The notes under the pieces are model-generated. The model did no database searches and was not told where the DNA came from. It saw only the letters and a list, made by a program, of their open reading frames with translations. The position numbers and the translations under genes are program-made. A DNA stretch of 64,000 bases from CADCWK01 sp965218235 (lineage in GTDB: Bacteria; Chloroflexota; Chloroflexia; Thermomicrobiales; UBA6265), in the NCBI GenBank assembly GCA_965218235.1, contig OZ244595.1, forward strand, positions 1,773,269 to 1,837,268, written 5' to 3'. This document shows positions 33,322-41,787 of the stretch, in pieces. The number at the start of each line of letters is the position of its first letter. The first letter of the stretch is position 1.

Positions 33322-36078
33322 TCAGGCGCCGCTGGCGCCGTTCTCGTCCCGGTTGAACGGGCGGTAGGGCTGCTGGCCCTGCGGGTCGCGGCGGGGGCGG
33401 TCGAAGGACCGTCCACTTCCGTTGTCGCCGTCGCGTTCGAAGCGGCGCGGGCCGCCCGCCTGATCGAACCGGCGGGGACCGGCCGAGCGATCGAACTCCC
33501 GGTCATCGCGCCGCGGGCCACGGTCGTCGCGGGGACCATCGTCGCGGCGGGGTCCGCGCTCGTCCCGGTCGAACCGGCGGGGTCCGCGGTCGTTTCCGCC
33601 GAAGCCGAACTGGCCGTCACGGGGACCGCGGTCGTTACGATCGCCACCCGGGCCTCGACTGGGTCCGCCACCCGAACCACCGCGGAACTGCCGTGGGCCG
33701 CGGTCGTTGCCGAAGTTCCGGCCACCTGGGCCACGCTCGCCCCGGTCGGGACGGCCACCGAAGTCGGCGCCACCACGCTCACCAGTCCGGGGCGGCTCGT
33801 TCGAGACCTCGGCGGAAACGGGGCGACCCTTCATTCGGATGGTCGACATGGCCTGCAGGACCACGTCGACGCTGGCGGTCGGCACATCGACAAAGGTCGA
33901 GGCGTCGAGGATGTCGATCGCGCCGATGCTCCGGCCCGGAATGTTGGCCTCGTTGGCGATGGCACCGACGATGTCCTGCGGGCGGATGCCCTGGGCCCGG
34001 CCAATGTTCAGGAAGAGCCGGGTCATGCCCTGCTCGCCGCGCGCGCCGCGCGGTGCGGTCCCGAAGGTTGCCAGGTCGTCCTCAGCCTGGTCGACGATGG
34101 CGCCACGGCCAGTCTCGTCGGCGTAGAGCTTGAGCACCGCCGCCGCGATCGCCGACATGTCGTTGTCCTCGGCAAGTTGCTCGACGACCTCGAGATAGGG
34201 TTCGTAGTTGGACTCGTCGCGGAGGGTGTCGGAGATGATCGTCTTCATCGCCTCACGGCGACGATCGGCGACGTCGGTCAGCGTCGGCAGCTTGCGCAGA
34301 TCGATCTTGCCCTTGGTGGCGCGCTCGATCTGGCGAAGCCAGCGAAGCTCACGGGGCGAGACGAGGGTGATCGCCTCACCGGCCTTTCCCGCCCGGCCGG
34401 TCCGTCCAACACGATGGACATAGGCCTCGGTGCTCTCAGGGATGTCGAAGTTGATGACGTGACTGACATCGGGGATGTCGAGACCGCGGGCCGCGACGTC
34501 GGTCGCGATCAGGATCTCGGCCTGACCAGCCCGGAATCGCCGCATGACGCGATCTCGCTGGGCCTGGGAGAGGTCGCCGTGGAGCGTCTCGACGGCGTAG
34601 CCGCGGGCGAGCAGCGCCTCACCGAGATCGTCCACGCCGTTCTTGGTGCGGCAGAAGATCATCGCGCTCTGGGGCTCTTCCGCGTCCAGAATGCGATTGA
34701 GCACATCGACCTTGCGGGAGCGCGGAACTTCGTAGGCGCTCTGCGTGATCGTCGAGACGGTCACTTCCTTGCCACGGACGGTGATCCGGGCAGGATCCTT
34801 CATGTGCGTCCGGGCGAGATCGGCGATGCGGGGCGGCATCGTGGCCGAGAACAGCGACATCTGGCGGTCGCCGGGGACCTGCCCGAGGATCCAGTCGACG
34901 TCGTCGATGAAGCCCATGTCGAGCATCTCATCGGCCTCGTCGAGGACGAAGTATCGGGCGTGCTCCAGCGACAGGGAGCCGCGGCGCATGTGGTCCATGA
35001 CGCGACCCGGAGTCCCGACGACGATCTGGACGCCGCGCTGTAGACCGCGGAACTGACGCTCGTAAGCCTGTCCACCATAGATCGGCAGCGTCTGGACTTC
35101 CTTGTGCTTGCCATACTTGTGAAGGGCTTCGGCCACCTGGATCGCCAGTTCACGCGTCGGGCAGAGGATCAGCGCCTGGACGTGACGGTCACGCGGGTCG
35201 ATCGACTCGATGATCGGCAGACCGAAGGCGGCCGTCTTTCCGGAGCCGGTCTGGGCCTGGGCGATCACGTCCCGGCCGGCGAGAAGATCGGGGATCGTGG
35301 CGACCTGGATCGGGCTCGGGACCTCGTAGCCGACTTCCTTGAGGGAGGTCAGCAGGGCGCCGGTCAGGCCGAGGTCCTCGAAGGTGACGGACGGCTCATC
35401 GGAGCCGTCCCCAGCGTTGCGGGCGTAGGCTTCCCCGGTGGTATCGGTCGAGCCACGGGCGCCGGCGACCGTCGAGACAGGAGCCTCGGCGACGGGGCGG
35501 CTGCGCTGGCGGTCGTCCTTCTCATCGGCGACCGGCTCGGCGGCGACCGGATCGACGGTCTCGGCAACCGCGTCGGTACCTGCCACGGAAGCCGGTGCCT
35601 CCTTGGGGACAGGGGCGTCGGAGATAGTCGCGGTCAGGTCCGTTTCCGCGACAGGAAGGTCTGCCGCCTCGAGCGCGGACTCGCTCCTGGGGTCAGCGGG
35701 ATCGGCGACGACGAGCGGCTGCTCGGTCATCGCGTCGGTGTCGGCACCGGTCACAACGGCCTCGGCGACCGGCTCCTTGACCTTGGCCCGGCTGGCGCGT
35801 GGCTTGGCGGGCTTCTTCTTGGCTGGAGCGGCGACCTCAGCCTCCACGGCTGGAGTGACGGCTTCGGTCGTCCCGCTGGTTCCGGCGACGGCGGGAGCCT
35901 CGGTGGGCTCTCCGTCAGCGACGGGAACCTCGTTGCCGCCGAGGTCGAGCTGGGCGGCGTCCGTATCGCTGCTCGTGTCAGTCGTCTCGGACTCGACCTG
36001 AAGGTCGGTCATCTGGGTCGTGGTGTCTTCCACGTCGGCTTCTGGCGCGCGCCGAGTTGCTGTCCGCGATGCGGGCAT
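33322..36078 (-). CDS. DEAD-box RNA helicase (DeaD/CsdA-like)
   Basis: This 918-residue RNA helicase is probably involved in cold-shock and ribosome assembly RNA remodelling. Residues 1-230 are a low-complexity Ala/Thr/Glu/Asp-rich extension. Core: Q motif about 233-258, Walker A 'AQTGSGKT' 275-282, 'VLDEADEMLDMGF' with DEAD at 380-383, 'LFSATMP', and 'YVHRVGRTGRAG' in the second RecA domain. A DbpA/CsdA-type RNA-binding domain follows ('RLFLNIGRAQGIRPQDIVGA'), then about 140 residues of Arg/Gly/Asp/Pro-rich repeats (RGP, RGG, RDD types). AAGGA eight bases before ATG 36078 sets the start. The long Met-less-acidic extensions on both sides make it much longer than the usual ~600 residues. Confidence 0.93.
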   Translation of the reverse strand: MPASRTATRRAPEADVEDTTTQMTDLQVESETTDTSSDTDAAQLDLGGNEVPVADGEPTEAPAVAGTSGTTEAVTPAVEAEVAAPAKKKPAKPRASRAKVKEPVAEAVVTGADTDAMTEQPLVVADPADPRSESALEAADLPVAETDLTATISDAPVPKEAPASVAGTDAVAETVDPVAAEPVADEKDDRQRSRPVAEAPVSTVAGARGSTDTTGEAYARNAGDGSDEPSVTFEDLGLTGALLTSLKEVGYEVPSPIQVATIPDLLAGRDVIAQAQTGSGKTAAFGLPIIESIDPRDRHVQALILCPTRELAIQVAEALHKYGKHKEVQTLPIYGGQAYERQFRGLQRGVQIVVGTPGRVMDHMRRGSLSLEHARYFVLDEADEMLDMGFIDDVDWILGQVPGDRQMSLFSATMPPRIADLARTHMKDPARITVRGKEVTVSTITQSAYEVPRSRKVDVLNRILDAEEPQSAMIFCRTKNGVDDLGEALLARGYAVETLHGDLSQAQRDRVMRRFRAGQAEILIATDVAARGLDIPDVSHVINFDIPESTEAYVHRVGRTGRAGKAGEAITLVSPRELRWLRQIERATKGKIDLRKLPTLTDVADRRREAMKTIISDTLRDESNYEPYLEVVEQLAEDNDMSAIAAAVLKLYADETGRGAIVDQAEDDLATFGTAPRGARGEQGMTRLFLNIGRAQGIRPQDIVGAIANEANIPGRSIGAIDILDASTFVDVPTASVDVVLQAMSTIRMKGRPVSAEVSNEPPRTGERGGADFGGRPDRGERGPGGRNFGNDRGPRQFRGGSGGGPSRGPGGDRNDRGPRDGQFGFGGNDRGPRRFDRDERGPRRDDGPRDDRGPRRDDREFDRSAGPRRFDQAGGPRRFERDGDNGSGRSFDRPRRDPQGQQPYRPFNRDENGASGA

Positions 36079-36402
36079 GAGATGTCCTTTACATGGCGTG
36101 GCAAACGCCTGAGAGCCGGCAGCAGACGGCACGCGCGCGCAGGTGATCTTGAACGGTTGCGACGTGGTCCGGTACGGGCTGAGTCTGATGAGGTCGGCGG
36201 CATACGCGAGATGCGCGGTGAACTTGAAGCCCCCGCTGTGGAGGTCAATCAGCGCCGGGCCGTACAGAAGGGCTGAGCGCTGCTCGCGACGCCGCTGGTC
36301 GCGGTTCCCATGGGGCAAGTGCCACCCGGTCACCATGCCAGCTGGGGCATGGTCAGCAGTCAGAGAGCTGAGGAGGGGAAGGCACCAGCGATGTGGCGCA
36401 AC
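36079..36402 (-). promoter_or_regulatory. Long 5' leader of the DEAD-box helicase gene
   Basis: About 324 bases separate the predicted transcription start from the ATG, long for this genome and reminiscent of the leaders of cold-shock helicase genes. It can fold CATGCC/GGCATG around CCAGCT (36331-36348 region). The leader happens to be open in the helicase frame, but the only upstream ATG that would use all of it (36432) lies before the transcription start. Nothing else recognisable is present. Confidence 0.4.
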
Positions 36403-36408
36403 CGGAAC

Positions 36409-36417
36409 AGTATAGCA
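36409..36417 (-). promoter_or_regulatory. Extended -10 promoter of helicase gene
   Basis: On the minus strand TGC-TATACT (36417-36409) is an extended -10 element with five of six matches. No good -35 lies 17 bases upstream. Between this point and the divergent malic enzyme start at 36597 I see no other gene. Confidence 0.45.
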
Positions 36418-36596
36418 GAGATTCGGTTCCACTTACACCCGGTTAGTGAGCGGCCACGATGGTCGACGGCCGCGGTCGGTGCTCGTCTCGACCGGCTTCG
36501 ACATCCGGCAAGCCCGATGATCACGGTTTCGGCCCGACCCTGACCTGCTAGGCTACGGTCTAGTGATGAGCCAGGTATCAGGCAAGGATTTTCCAC

Positions 36597-39293
36597 GTGC
36601 AAGCTGATCAGGACAACCGGCCAGGCAGCACCGGTCTGGCCGGGACGTCGGCAGACGATTCCCCAACGCCCACGGCGATCGACGCCGAGCTCGACGCGCT
36701 CGAAGCGGTCGGGGCGCTGGAAGAGGCTGCGGACGAGGACCCAGCCGTCCCGACGATCGACACCGGACAGGACGCCGTCGACCAGGCCGTTGCCATCGAC
36801 GATCCGGCCGCCGAGGGGCTGGCTTACCGTCGCCGCTTCCGAGGCCTGATCGGCGTCCGGAGCAAGGTCCCGATCAGGGACCGCTCGGTCCTCTCCCTCG
36901 TCTACACCCCGGGCGTCGCCGAGGCCTGCCTGGCGATCGAGCAGGACCCGATCTCCTCCTACGATCTGACCTGCCGGGGCAACACCGTCGCGATCCTCAC
37001 CGACGGCTCCGACCTGTTCGGCCGGCAGGGCGGCACCGGCATGGAGGCGCTGCCGATCGAAGAGGGCAAGAGCGTCATCTTCAAGACGTTCGCCGGCATC
37101 GACGCCTTCCCGATCTGCCTGGAGAGCCACGACGTCGCCCGCGCCGTCCAGGCCGGCGTCGCGATCGCTCCGACCTTCGGCGCTCTCTGCCTGGACGACA
37201 TCGCGGCGCCCGCCGCCTTCACCATCGCCGACCAGCTGGAGAAGGCCGCTGATATCCCGGTCTTCTCAAACCAGCACCACGGCACCGCCGTCCTCGTGCT
37301 CGGAGCGCTCCTCAACGCGCTCAAGGTGACCAGCCGGACGCCCGCGACGACCCGTATCGTCATCAGCGGCGCGGGCGTGGCCGGGATCGGCGTCGCCCGG
37401 CTGCTCGTCCGCTCCGGCTTCACCGACGTGATCGTCTGCGACCGGGCCGGGGCGATCCACCGCTATCGGTCCGAGCGGATGCACTGGGCCAAGGCCTACG
37501 TCGCCAAGGAGACCAATCAGGGCGACCGGCGCGGCAACCTGGCCGAGATGCTCAGGGAGGCCGACGCCTTCATCGGCCTCAGCACCGGCGGGATCGTCGA
37601 CGAGGCGATGATCGCCAGCATGGCCCCGGATCCGATCGTCTTCGCGCTGGCCGTTCCGGACCCGGAGGTGACGCCGGCCGTCGCCCGGGCAGCCGGGGCG
37701 CGGGTGATCGCGACCGGCCGCTCCGACTTCGCCAACCAGATGGACGTCTCACTCGTCTTCCCTGGGGTCTTCCGCGGCCTCCTCGACAGCCGGGCTCGCA
37801 ACATCCGCCTCCGGACGCTTCGGTACGCCGCCGAAGCGCTGGCCGGAATGGTCCACCCGGACGAGCTCCACGCCGACTTCATCGTCCCCCGGATCTTCGA
37901 CTTCCGCGTCGCCCCGGCCATCGCCGAGGCGGTCGCCCGAGCGGCGATCGAGACCGGCGAGGCCGGCCGGGCGATCGACCCGGCCGAGGTCGCGGCCCGG
38001 ACCCGGCGCTTCGTCTACGAGGGTCGCTTCCAGCCCGCCACTCCCCGGACAAACGGCGACCAGCGCACATTCAAGGAGGAGGCGATCGACCTGAGGCGGC
38101 GCCATGGCGGGGTGCTGGAGATCGAGAGCAAGCTCCCGATTCGCGATCATCACATCCTCAACATGGTCTATGTCCCGCCGGCCGCTTACATCCCGGCCCA
38201 GATCATCCGGGACAACCCGAGCGAAGTCACCAACCTGACCAGCAAGGGCAACCTGGTCGCGATCGTCACCGATGGTTCGGCCGTCCTCGGGCTCGGCGAC
38301 ATCGGCCCGCAGGCGTCCCTCCCGGTCATGGAGGGCAAGGCAGTCCTGTTCCGGTCGCTGGCCGGCGTCGAGGCCTTCCCGATCTGCCTGATGTCGCGGG
38401 ATGTCGACGATATCGTCGACATCGTGGCGTCGATCTCGCCGTCCTTTGGCGGGATCAACCTGGAGGACATCGCCGCACCGCGCTGCTTCGAGATCGAGCG
38501 GAAGCTGCGCGAGCGGCTGGCGATGCCCGTCTTCCACGACGACCAGCACGGCACGGCGATCGTCGTTTCGGCCGGCGTCCTCAACGCGCTCAAGCTGCGC
38601 CAGACGCCGATCGCCGATGCCAGAATCACGATCAACGGAGCCGGCGCTGCTGGAGTCGCGGTCGCCAAGCTCCTGCTCGCGTTCGGCGCCGGCGACGTGA
38701 TCCTCTGCGACCGGGCCGGAGCGATCTACGACGGTCGGATCGCCAACATGGACGACTCCAAGCGCGAGATCGCCCAACTGACCAACCGGGACCGCCGCCA
38801 GGGCTCGCTCGGCGACGTACTCCGGGACGCCGACATCTTCATCGGTCTGTCCGCTCCTGGCGTGCTGACGAGGGAGATGATCCGCGGAATGGCCGCCAGT
38901 CCGATCGTCTTCGCGCTGGCCAACCCCACCCCGGAGATCCATCCCGATGAGGCGCGGGCGGCCGGTGCCCTCGCGGTGGCGACCGGTCGGAGCGACTTTC
39001 CCAACCAGATCAACAACTCGCTCGCCTTTCCCGGCGTCTTCCGGGGGGCGCTCGACATCGAGGCCCGCACGGTCAACGACGAGATGAAGATCGCCGCCGC
39101 CAGGGCGATCGCGACGCTCGTCACCGACCAGGAGCTCTCGCCGGAGTACCTGATTCCGGATAGCCTCGACCTCCGTGTCCCACCCAGGGTCGCCGCCGCG
39201 GTCGCCCGGGCGGGGATCGAAACGGGGATTGCCCGGCTGACAGTCGACCCGGCTACCGTCGAAGCCCGCGCCCGGGACCTCGTCTACGAATAG
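36597..39293 (+). CDS. Tandem (double) malic enzyme, first half degenerate
   Basis: This 898-residue protein contains two complete malic enzyme units in one chain, at about residues 75-475 and 495-898, after a 70-residue acidic extension. Unit 2 keeps the catalytic set: Tyr525, Lys581 ('VMEGKAVLF'), metal ligands Glu623-Asp624 and Asp649 ('FHDDQHGTA'), Asn776 ('ALANPTPE') and 'NNS' at 806-808. Unit 1 keeps Tyr103 in 'YTPGVAEAC' and Lys158 but has Asp200 for Glu, Gln226 for the metal Asp, Val353 for Asn and Asp-Val (383-384) for Asn-Asn. Unit 1 is therefore probably inactive or regulatory. Product: pyruvate and NAD(P)H from malate. AAGGA nine bases before GTG 36597 sets the start. Confidence 0.9.
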   Translation: MQADQDNRPGSTGLAGTSADDSPTPTAIDAELDALEAVGALEEAADEDPAVPTIDTGQDAVDQAVAIDDPAAEGLAYRRRFRGLIGVRSKVPIRDRSVLSLVYTPGVAEACLAIEQDPISSYDLTCRGNTVAILTDGSDLFGRQGGTGMEALPIEEGKSVIFKTFAGIDAFPICLESHDVARAVQAGVAIAPTFGALCLDDIAAPAAFTIADQLEKAADIPVFSNQHHGTAVLVLGALLNALKVTSRTPATTRIVISGAGVAGIGVARLLVRSGFTDVIVCDRAGAIHRYRSERMHWAKAYVAKETNQGDRRGNLAEMLREADAFIGLSTGGIVDEAMIASMAPDPIVFALAVPDPEVTPAVARAAGARVIATGRSDFANQMDVSLVFPGVFRGLLDSRARNIRLRTLRYAAEALAGMVHPDELHADFIVPRIFDFRVAPAIAEAVARAAIETGEAGRAIDPAEVAARTRRFVYEGRFQPATPRTNGDQRTFKEEAIDLRRRHGGVLEIESKLPIRDHHILNMVYVPPAAYIPAQIIRDNPSEVTNLTSKGNLVAIVTDGSAVLGLGDIGPQASLPVMEGKAVLFRSLAGVEAFPICLMSRDVDDIVDIVASISPSFGGINLEDIAAPRCFEIERKLRERLAMPVFHDDQHGTAIVVSAGVLNALKLRQTPIADARITINGAGAAGVAVAKLLLAFGAGDVILCDRAGAIYDGRIANMDDSKREIAQLTNRDRRQGSLGDVLRDADIFIGLSAPGVLTREMIRGMAASPIVFALANPTPEIHPDEARAAGALAVATGRSDFPNQINNSLAFPGVFRGALDIEARTVNDEMKIAAARAIATLVTDQELSPEYLIPDSLDLRVPPRVAAAVARAGIETGIARLTVDPATVEARARDLVYE

Positions 39294-39505
39294 GGGTTGA
39301 CCGCGAACGGTCTGGATCGGCGAGGAGCACGCGCGGCTCAGGTCGACGTCTGGCCGTCTGATGGAGACGGCGGCCGTCAGCCGGTCTCCCGCTCGCGAAG
39401 CCTGATCGCTGACCAGCTTGCGAATCGCGGCTCCGTCGATCGGTCCAGTGCCGTCAGATCGGCGCTCCCGGCCCTGGGAACCGGCTAAGCTATCCAGAGG
39501 GAAAA

Positions 39506-39537
39506 GCCCCGCGTCGCGATGCTGGCGATAGCGGGGC
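39506..39537. terminator. Hairpin between malic enzyme and GAF-kinase genes
   Basis: GCCCCGC (39506-39512) pairs with GCGGGGC (39531-39537), with an inner CGC/GCG. Read on the plus strand it ends the malic enzyme transcript without a T run. Read on the minus strand it is followed by TTTTCCCTC, a proper intrinsic terminator, although no minus-strand gene reaches it. Confidence 0.45.
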
Positions 39538-39570
39538 CTCGATGCGACATCGCTGTCGGAGCTTGGGACC

Positions 39571-41598
39571 ATGAGCAGGATGACCAACAGCACGTCCATC
39601 AGCGCACTCGCCCAGCAGCTTGACGCCGAACTGGTCCTGGCCTATCCGGCCGGGCCCGACGCGGACGCGGGCGGCAACGAGCAGACCGCATCCGCGATCC
39701 GGGACGCCTTCGGCCGCTTCGGCCGGGAGTCGGTCGTTGCCGGTATTTCGCTCGAGGACGCGATGGCCGCGAGCATCGATACGCTCCAGGGCCTGTTCGA
39801 GCGTCTCGGCGGCCATATGGGCGACCCGATGACCATGCGTGCGGCGGGCATTGCCCTCGCCGCCGTCGGCCGGGGCTACCGCGCGACCTCCGAATCGCCC
39901 GCCGGGATCAACGGCAACCCGCCGATGCCGACCCAGCTGTCCCGGCTGGCGGCGCTCCACCGGGTCAACCGGGCAATCACCGCGCATCTCGCACTGAGCG
40001 ACATGCTCGAAACGACGGTCCGGATCGTGACCGAGACGATGGTCAGCGACGGCGCGGCCGTCTTCCTCTACGACGAGGCGACCGCGTCGCTGGCGTTGCG
40101 TGCGGCGGTCGGGCTCCATCCCGCCTCGGTCGGCGCCCACACGATCCGGCCCGGCGACGGGGTTACCGGCCGAGCCGCGTCCGAGCTCCAGCCCGTGATC
40201 GCGGTCGCCGACGGGGAAATCTCCGGATTGCCGGACGGCTCCCATCTCGGTGACGCGGCCTATGGGTCGCAGCTCGCCGTGCCATTGATCCTGCATGGCA
40301 AGCAGGAACTGGTCGGCGTCTTGACGATCTTCAATGTCGCCCGACGCCGGTTCGAGCCCGAGGAGATCACGTTCCTCCAGAGCGTCGCCAGCGAACTGGC
40401 GATCAGCGTCGAGAACGGCCGCCTCTACGGCCAGACCGACGGCCGGCTCCGCCGCAAGGTCGAGGAGCTCGGGACGCTTCAGCGCGTCTCGAGGACCGTC
40501 GCGTCCTCGCTGGACCTCGGCGATGTCCTGCGGCTGATCGCCGAGCAATCGGTCGTCCTCGTCGGCGCCGAAGCGGCGGCGATCTTCCGCGTCCGGCCGG
40601 GGGCGAGCGACGACGACAGCACTGACACCCGGATCGAGTACTTCGCCGGCGACCAGCGCGCCGTCATCAACGATCGCCGTGACCTGCTGGTCCGGGAAGT
40701 CGTTGCCTCCGGAAGCGCCCAGACCATCGACATCGACTACGCCGATGGCCAGGGAACGCTCTTCTGCCTCCCCCTCCGCTCCGCCCGCGAGATGTACGGC
40801 GCCCTGTGCATCCGGATGAAACCGGACGTCGAGATCACGGAGGATCAGCTCGGACTGCTGCAGGCGTTCACCGATTCGGCCTCACTCGCCATCGAGAACG
40901 CCCAGCTCTACCAACAGACCCGCCGCAGCCTGGACACGGTGTCAGCGCTGCTACAGGAGATGCATCACCGCGTCCGGAACAACCTTCAGACCGTGGCGGC
41001 CCTGCTCTCGCTCCAGCTGCGGGCCAATGTCGACGCGCCGTGGGCCGGGATCATCCGTGAAGCGATCAGCCGGGTCCAGGCGATCGCCGGTGTCCACGAC
41101 CTCCTCAGCGACGAGCAGCGGCTTAGCGGGACGACCGTCGACGTGATCGCCAAGCACGTCGCTGACGAAGCCCACGTCACCATGATCCCGCCGGGCATGA
41201 TCGTCGACTTTGAGATCCTGCCGGGCAACGTAACGGTCCCGTCAAGGCAGGCCACCATCGTCGCCCTCATCATCAACGAACTGATCACCAACGCCGTCAG
41301 CCATGGCTTCAAGGGACGGACGAACGGCCGCGTCTCCATCCGGACCTGGACCCACGCTGGCTTCGTGACGCTGGAGGTCGCCAACAACGGTCGCAGCGTG
41401 CCCCGGAACTTCGATCCATCGCACAGTACTGGCCTGGGAATGCGCATCATCAGCCGGCTGGTCGAGAGCGACCTGCACGGCGAGTTCACGCTCGCCTCGC
41501 CGGGCGAGAGCGGGACGATTGCCCGCGTGACCTTCCCGCTTGTCGAGGAGGAAGAGCTCGGGGACATCCTGCACCCGGCCACCCGCCGTCCGGGCTGA
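39571..41598 (+). CDS. GAF-domain sensor histidine kinase (HisKA_2 type)
   Basis: This 675-residue kinase is soluble, without transmembrane helices. Residues 1-125 are an unassigned helical N-terminal region. GAF domain 1 lies at about 142-290 and GAF domain 2 at about 320-450, joined by a helical linker. The HisKA_2 dimerisation helix contains 'QEMHHRVRNNLQTVAALLSL' with phosphoacceptor His465/466, and a HATPase follows ('NELITNAVSHGF', 'GLGMRIISRLVES'). Such kinases sense small ligands, redox or light through GAF domains and usually lack an adjacent regulator. No response regulator is next to it here. Confidence 0.9.
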   Translation: MSRMTNSTSISALAQQLDAELVLAYPAGPDADAGGNEQTASAIRDAFGRFGRESVVAGISLEDAMAASIDTLQGLFERLGGHMGDPMTMRAAGIALAAVGRGYRATSESPAGINGNPPMPTQLSRLAALHRVNRAITAHLALSDMLETTVRIVTETMVSDGAAVFLYDEATASLALRAAVGLHPASVGAHTIRPGDGVTGRAASELQPVIAVADGEISGLPDGSHLGDAAYGSQLAVPLILHGKQELVGVLTIFNVARRRFEPEEITFLQSVASELAISVENGRLYGQTDGRLRRKVEELGTLQRVSRTVASSLDLGDVLRLIAEQSVVLVGAEAAAIFRVRPGASDDDSTDTRIEYFAGDQRAVINDRRDLLVREVVASGSAQTIDIDYADGQGTLFCLPLRSAREMYGALCIRMKPDVEITEDQLGLLQAFTDSASLAIENAQLYQQTRRSLDTVSALLQEMHHRVRNNLQTVAALLSLQLRANVDAPWAGIIREAISRVQAIAGVHDLLSDEQRLSGTTVDVIAKHVADEAHVTMIPPGMIVDFEILPGNVTVPSRQATIVALIINELITNAVSHGFKGRTNGRVSIRTWTHAGFVTLEVANNGRSVPRNFDPSHSTGLGMRIISRLVESDLHGEFTLASPGESGTIARVTFPLVEEEELGDILHPATRRPG

Positions 41599-41787
41599 GC
41601 GTTCCGGAGCCAGCCGGGCCAGCCGCCCATCACGGCATCCCCCCGCGGACAACTCCTGCGCGGTCGTGTCCGCCAGTCACCTGATCGCTGGAGTACCATC
41701 GCCGCATTGCCGGAAAGCACGTCGGGACCCGTGCGACCGGCGCAGCGCCACGGTGGGTCGGGCGTTCAGGAAGGGACGAGGAACGCG

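Noticed and set aside
33300..33800. Repetitive GC-rich stretch that looked like a tandem DNA repeat or CRISPR-like array
   Set aside because: It is the coding sequence of the helicase's Arg-Gly-Asp tail; units vary in length and sequence and there are no spacers.
33241..35043. 600-codon plus-strand open frame
   Set aside because: Antisense of the helicase; the Ala/Val/Thr-rich repeats mirror the helicase's Arg/Gly/Asp tail.
36079..36432. 118-codon N-terminal extension of the helicase
   Set aside because: Its ATG lies upstream of the predicted promoter start and the translation is not protein-like, while ATG 36078 has a good ribosome binding site.
39297..39488. 63-codon plus-strand frame after the malic enzyme gene
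   Set aside because: No ribosome binding site and no protein-like pattern.
37749..39599. 616-codon minus-strand open frame
   Set aside because: Shadow of the second malic enzyme unit, no recognisable protein pattern.
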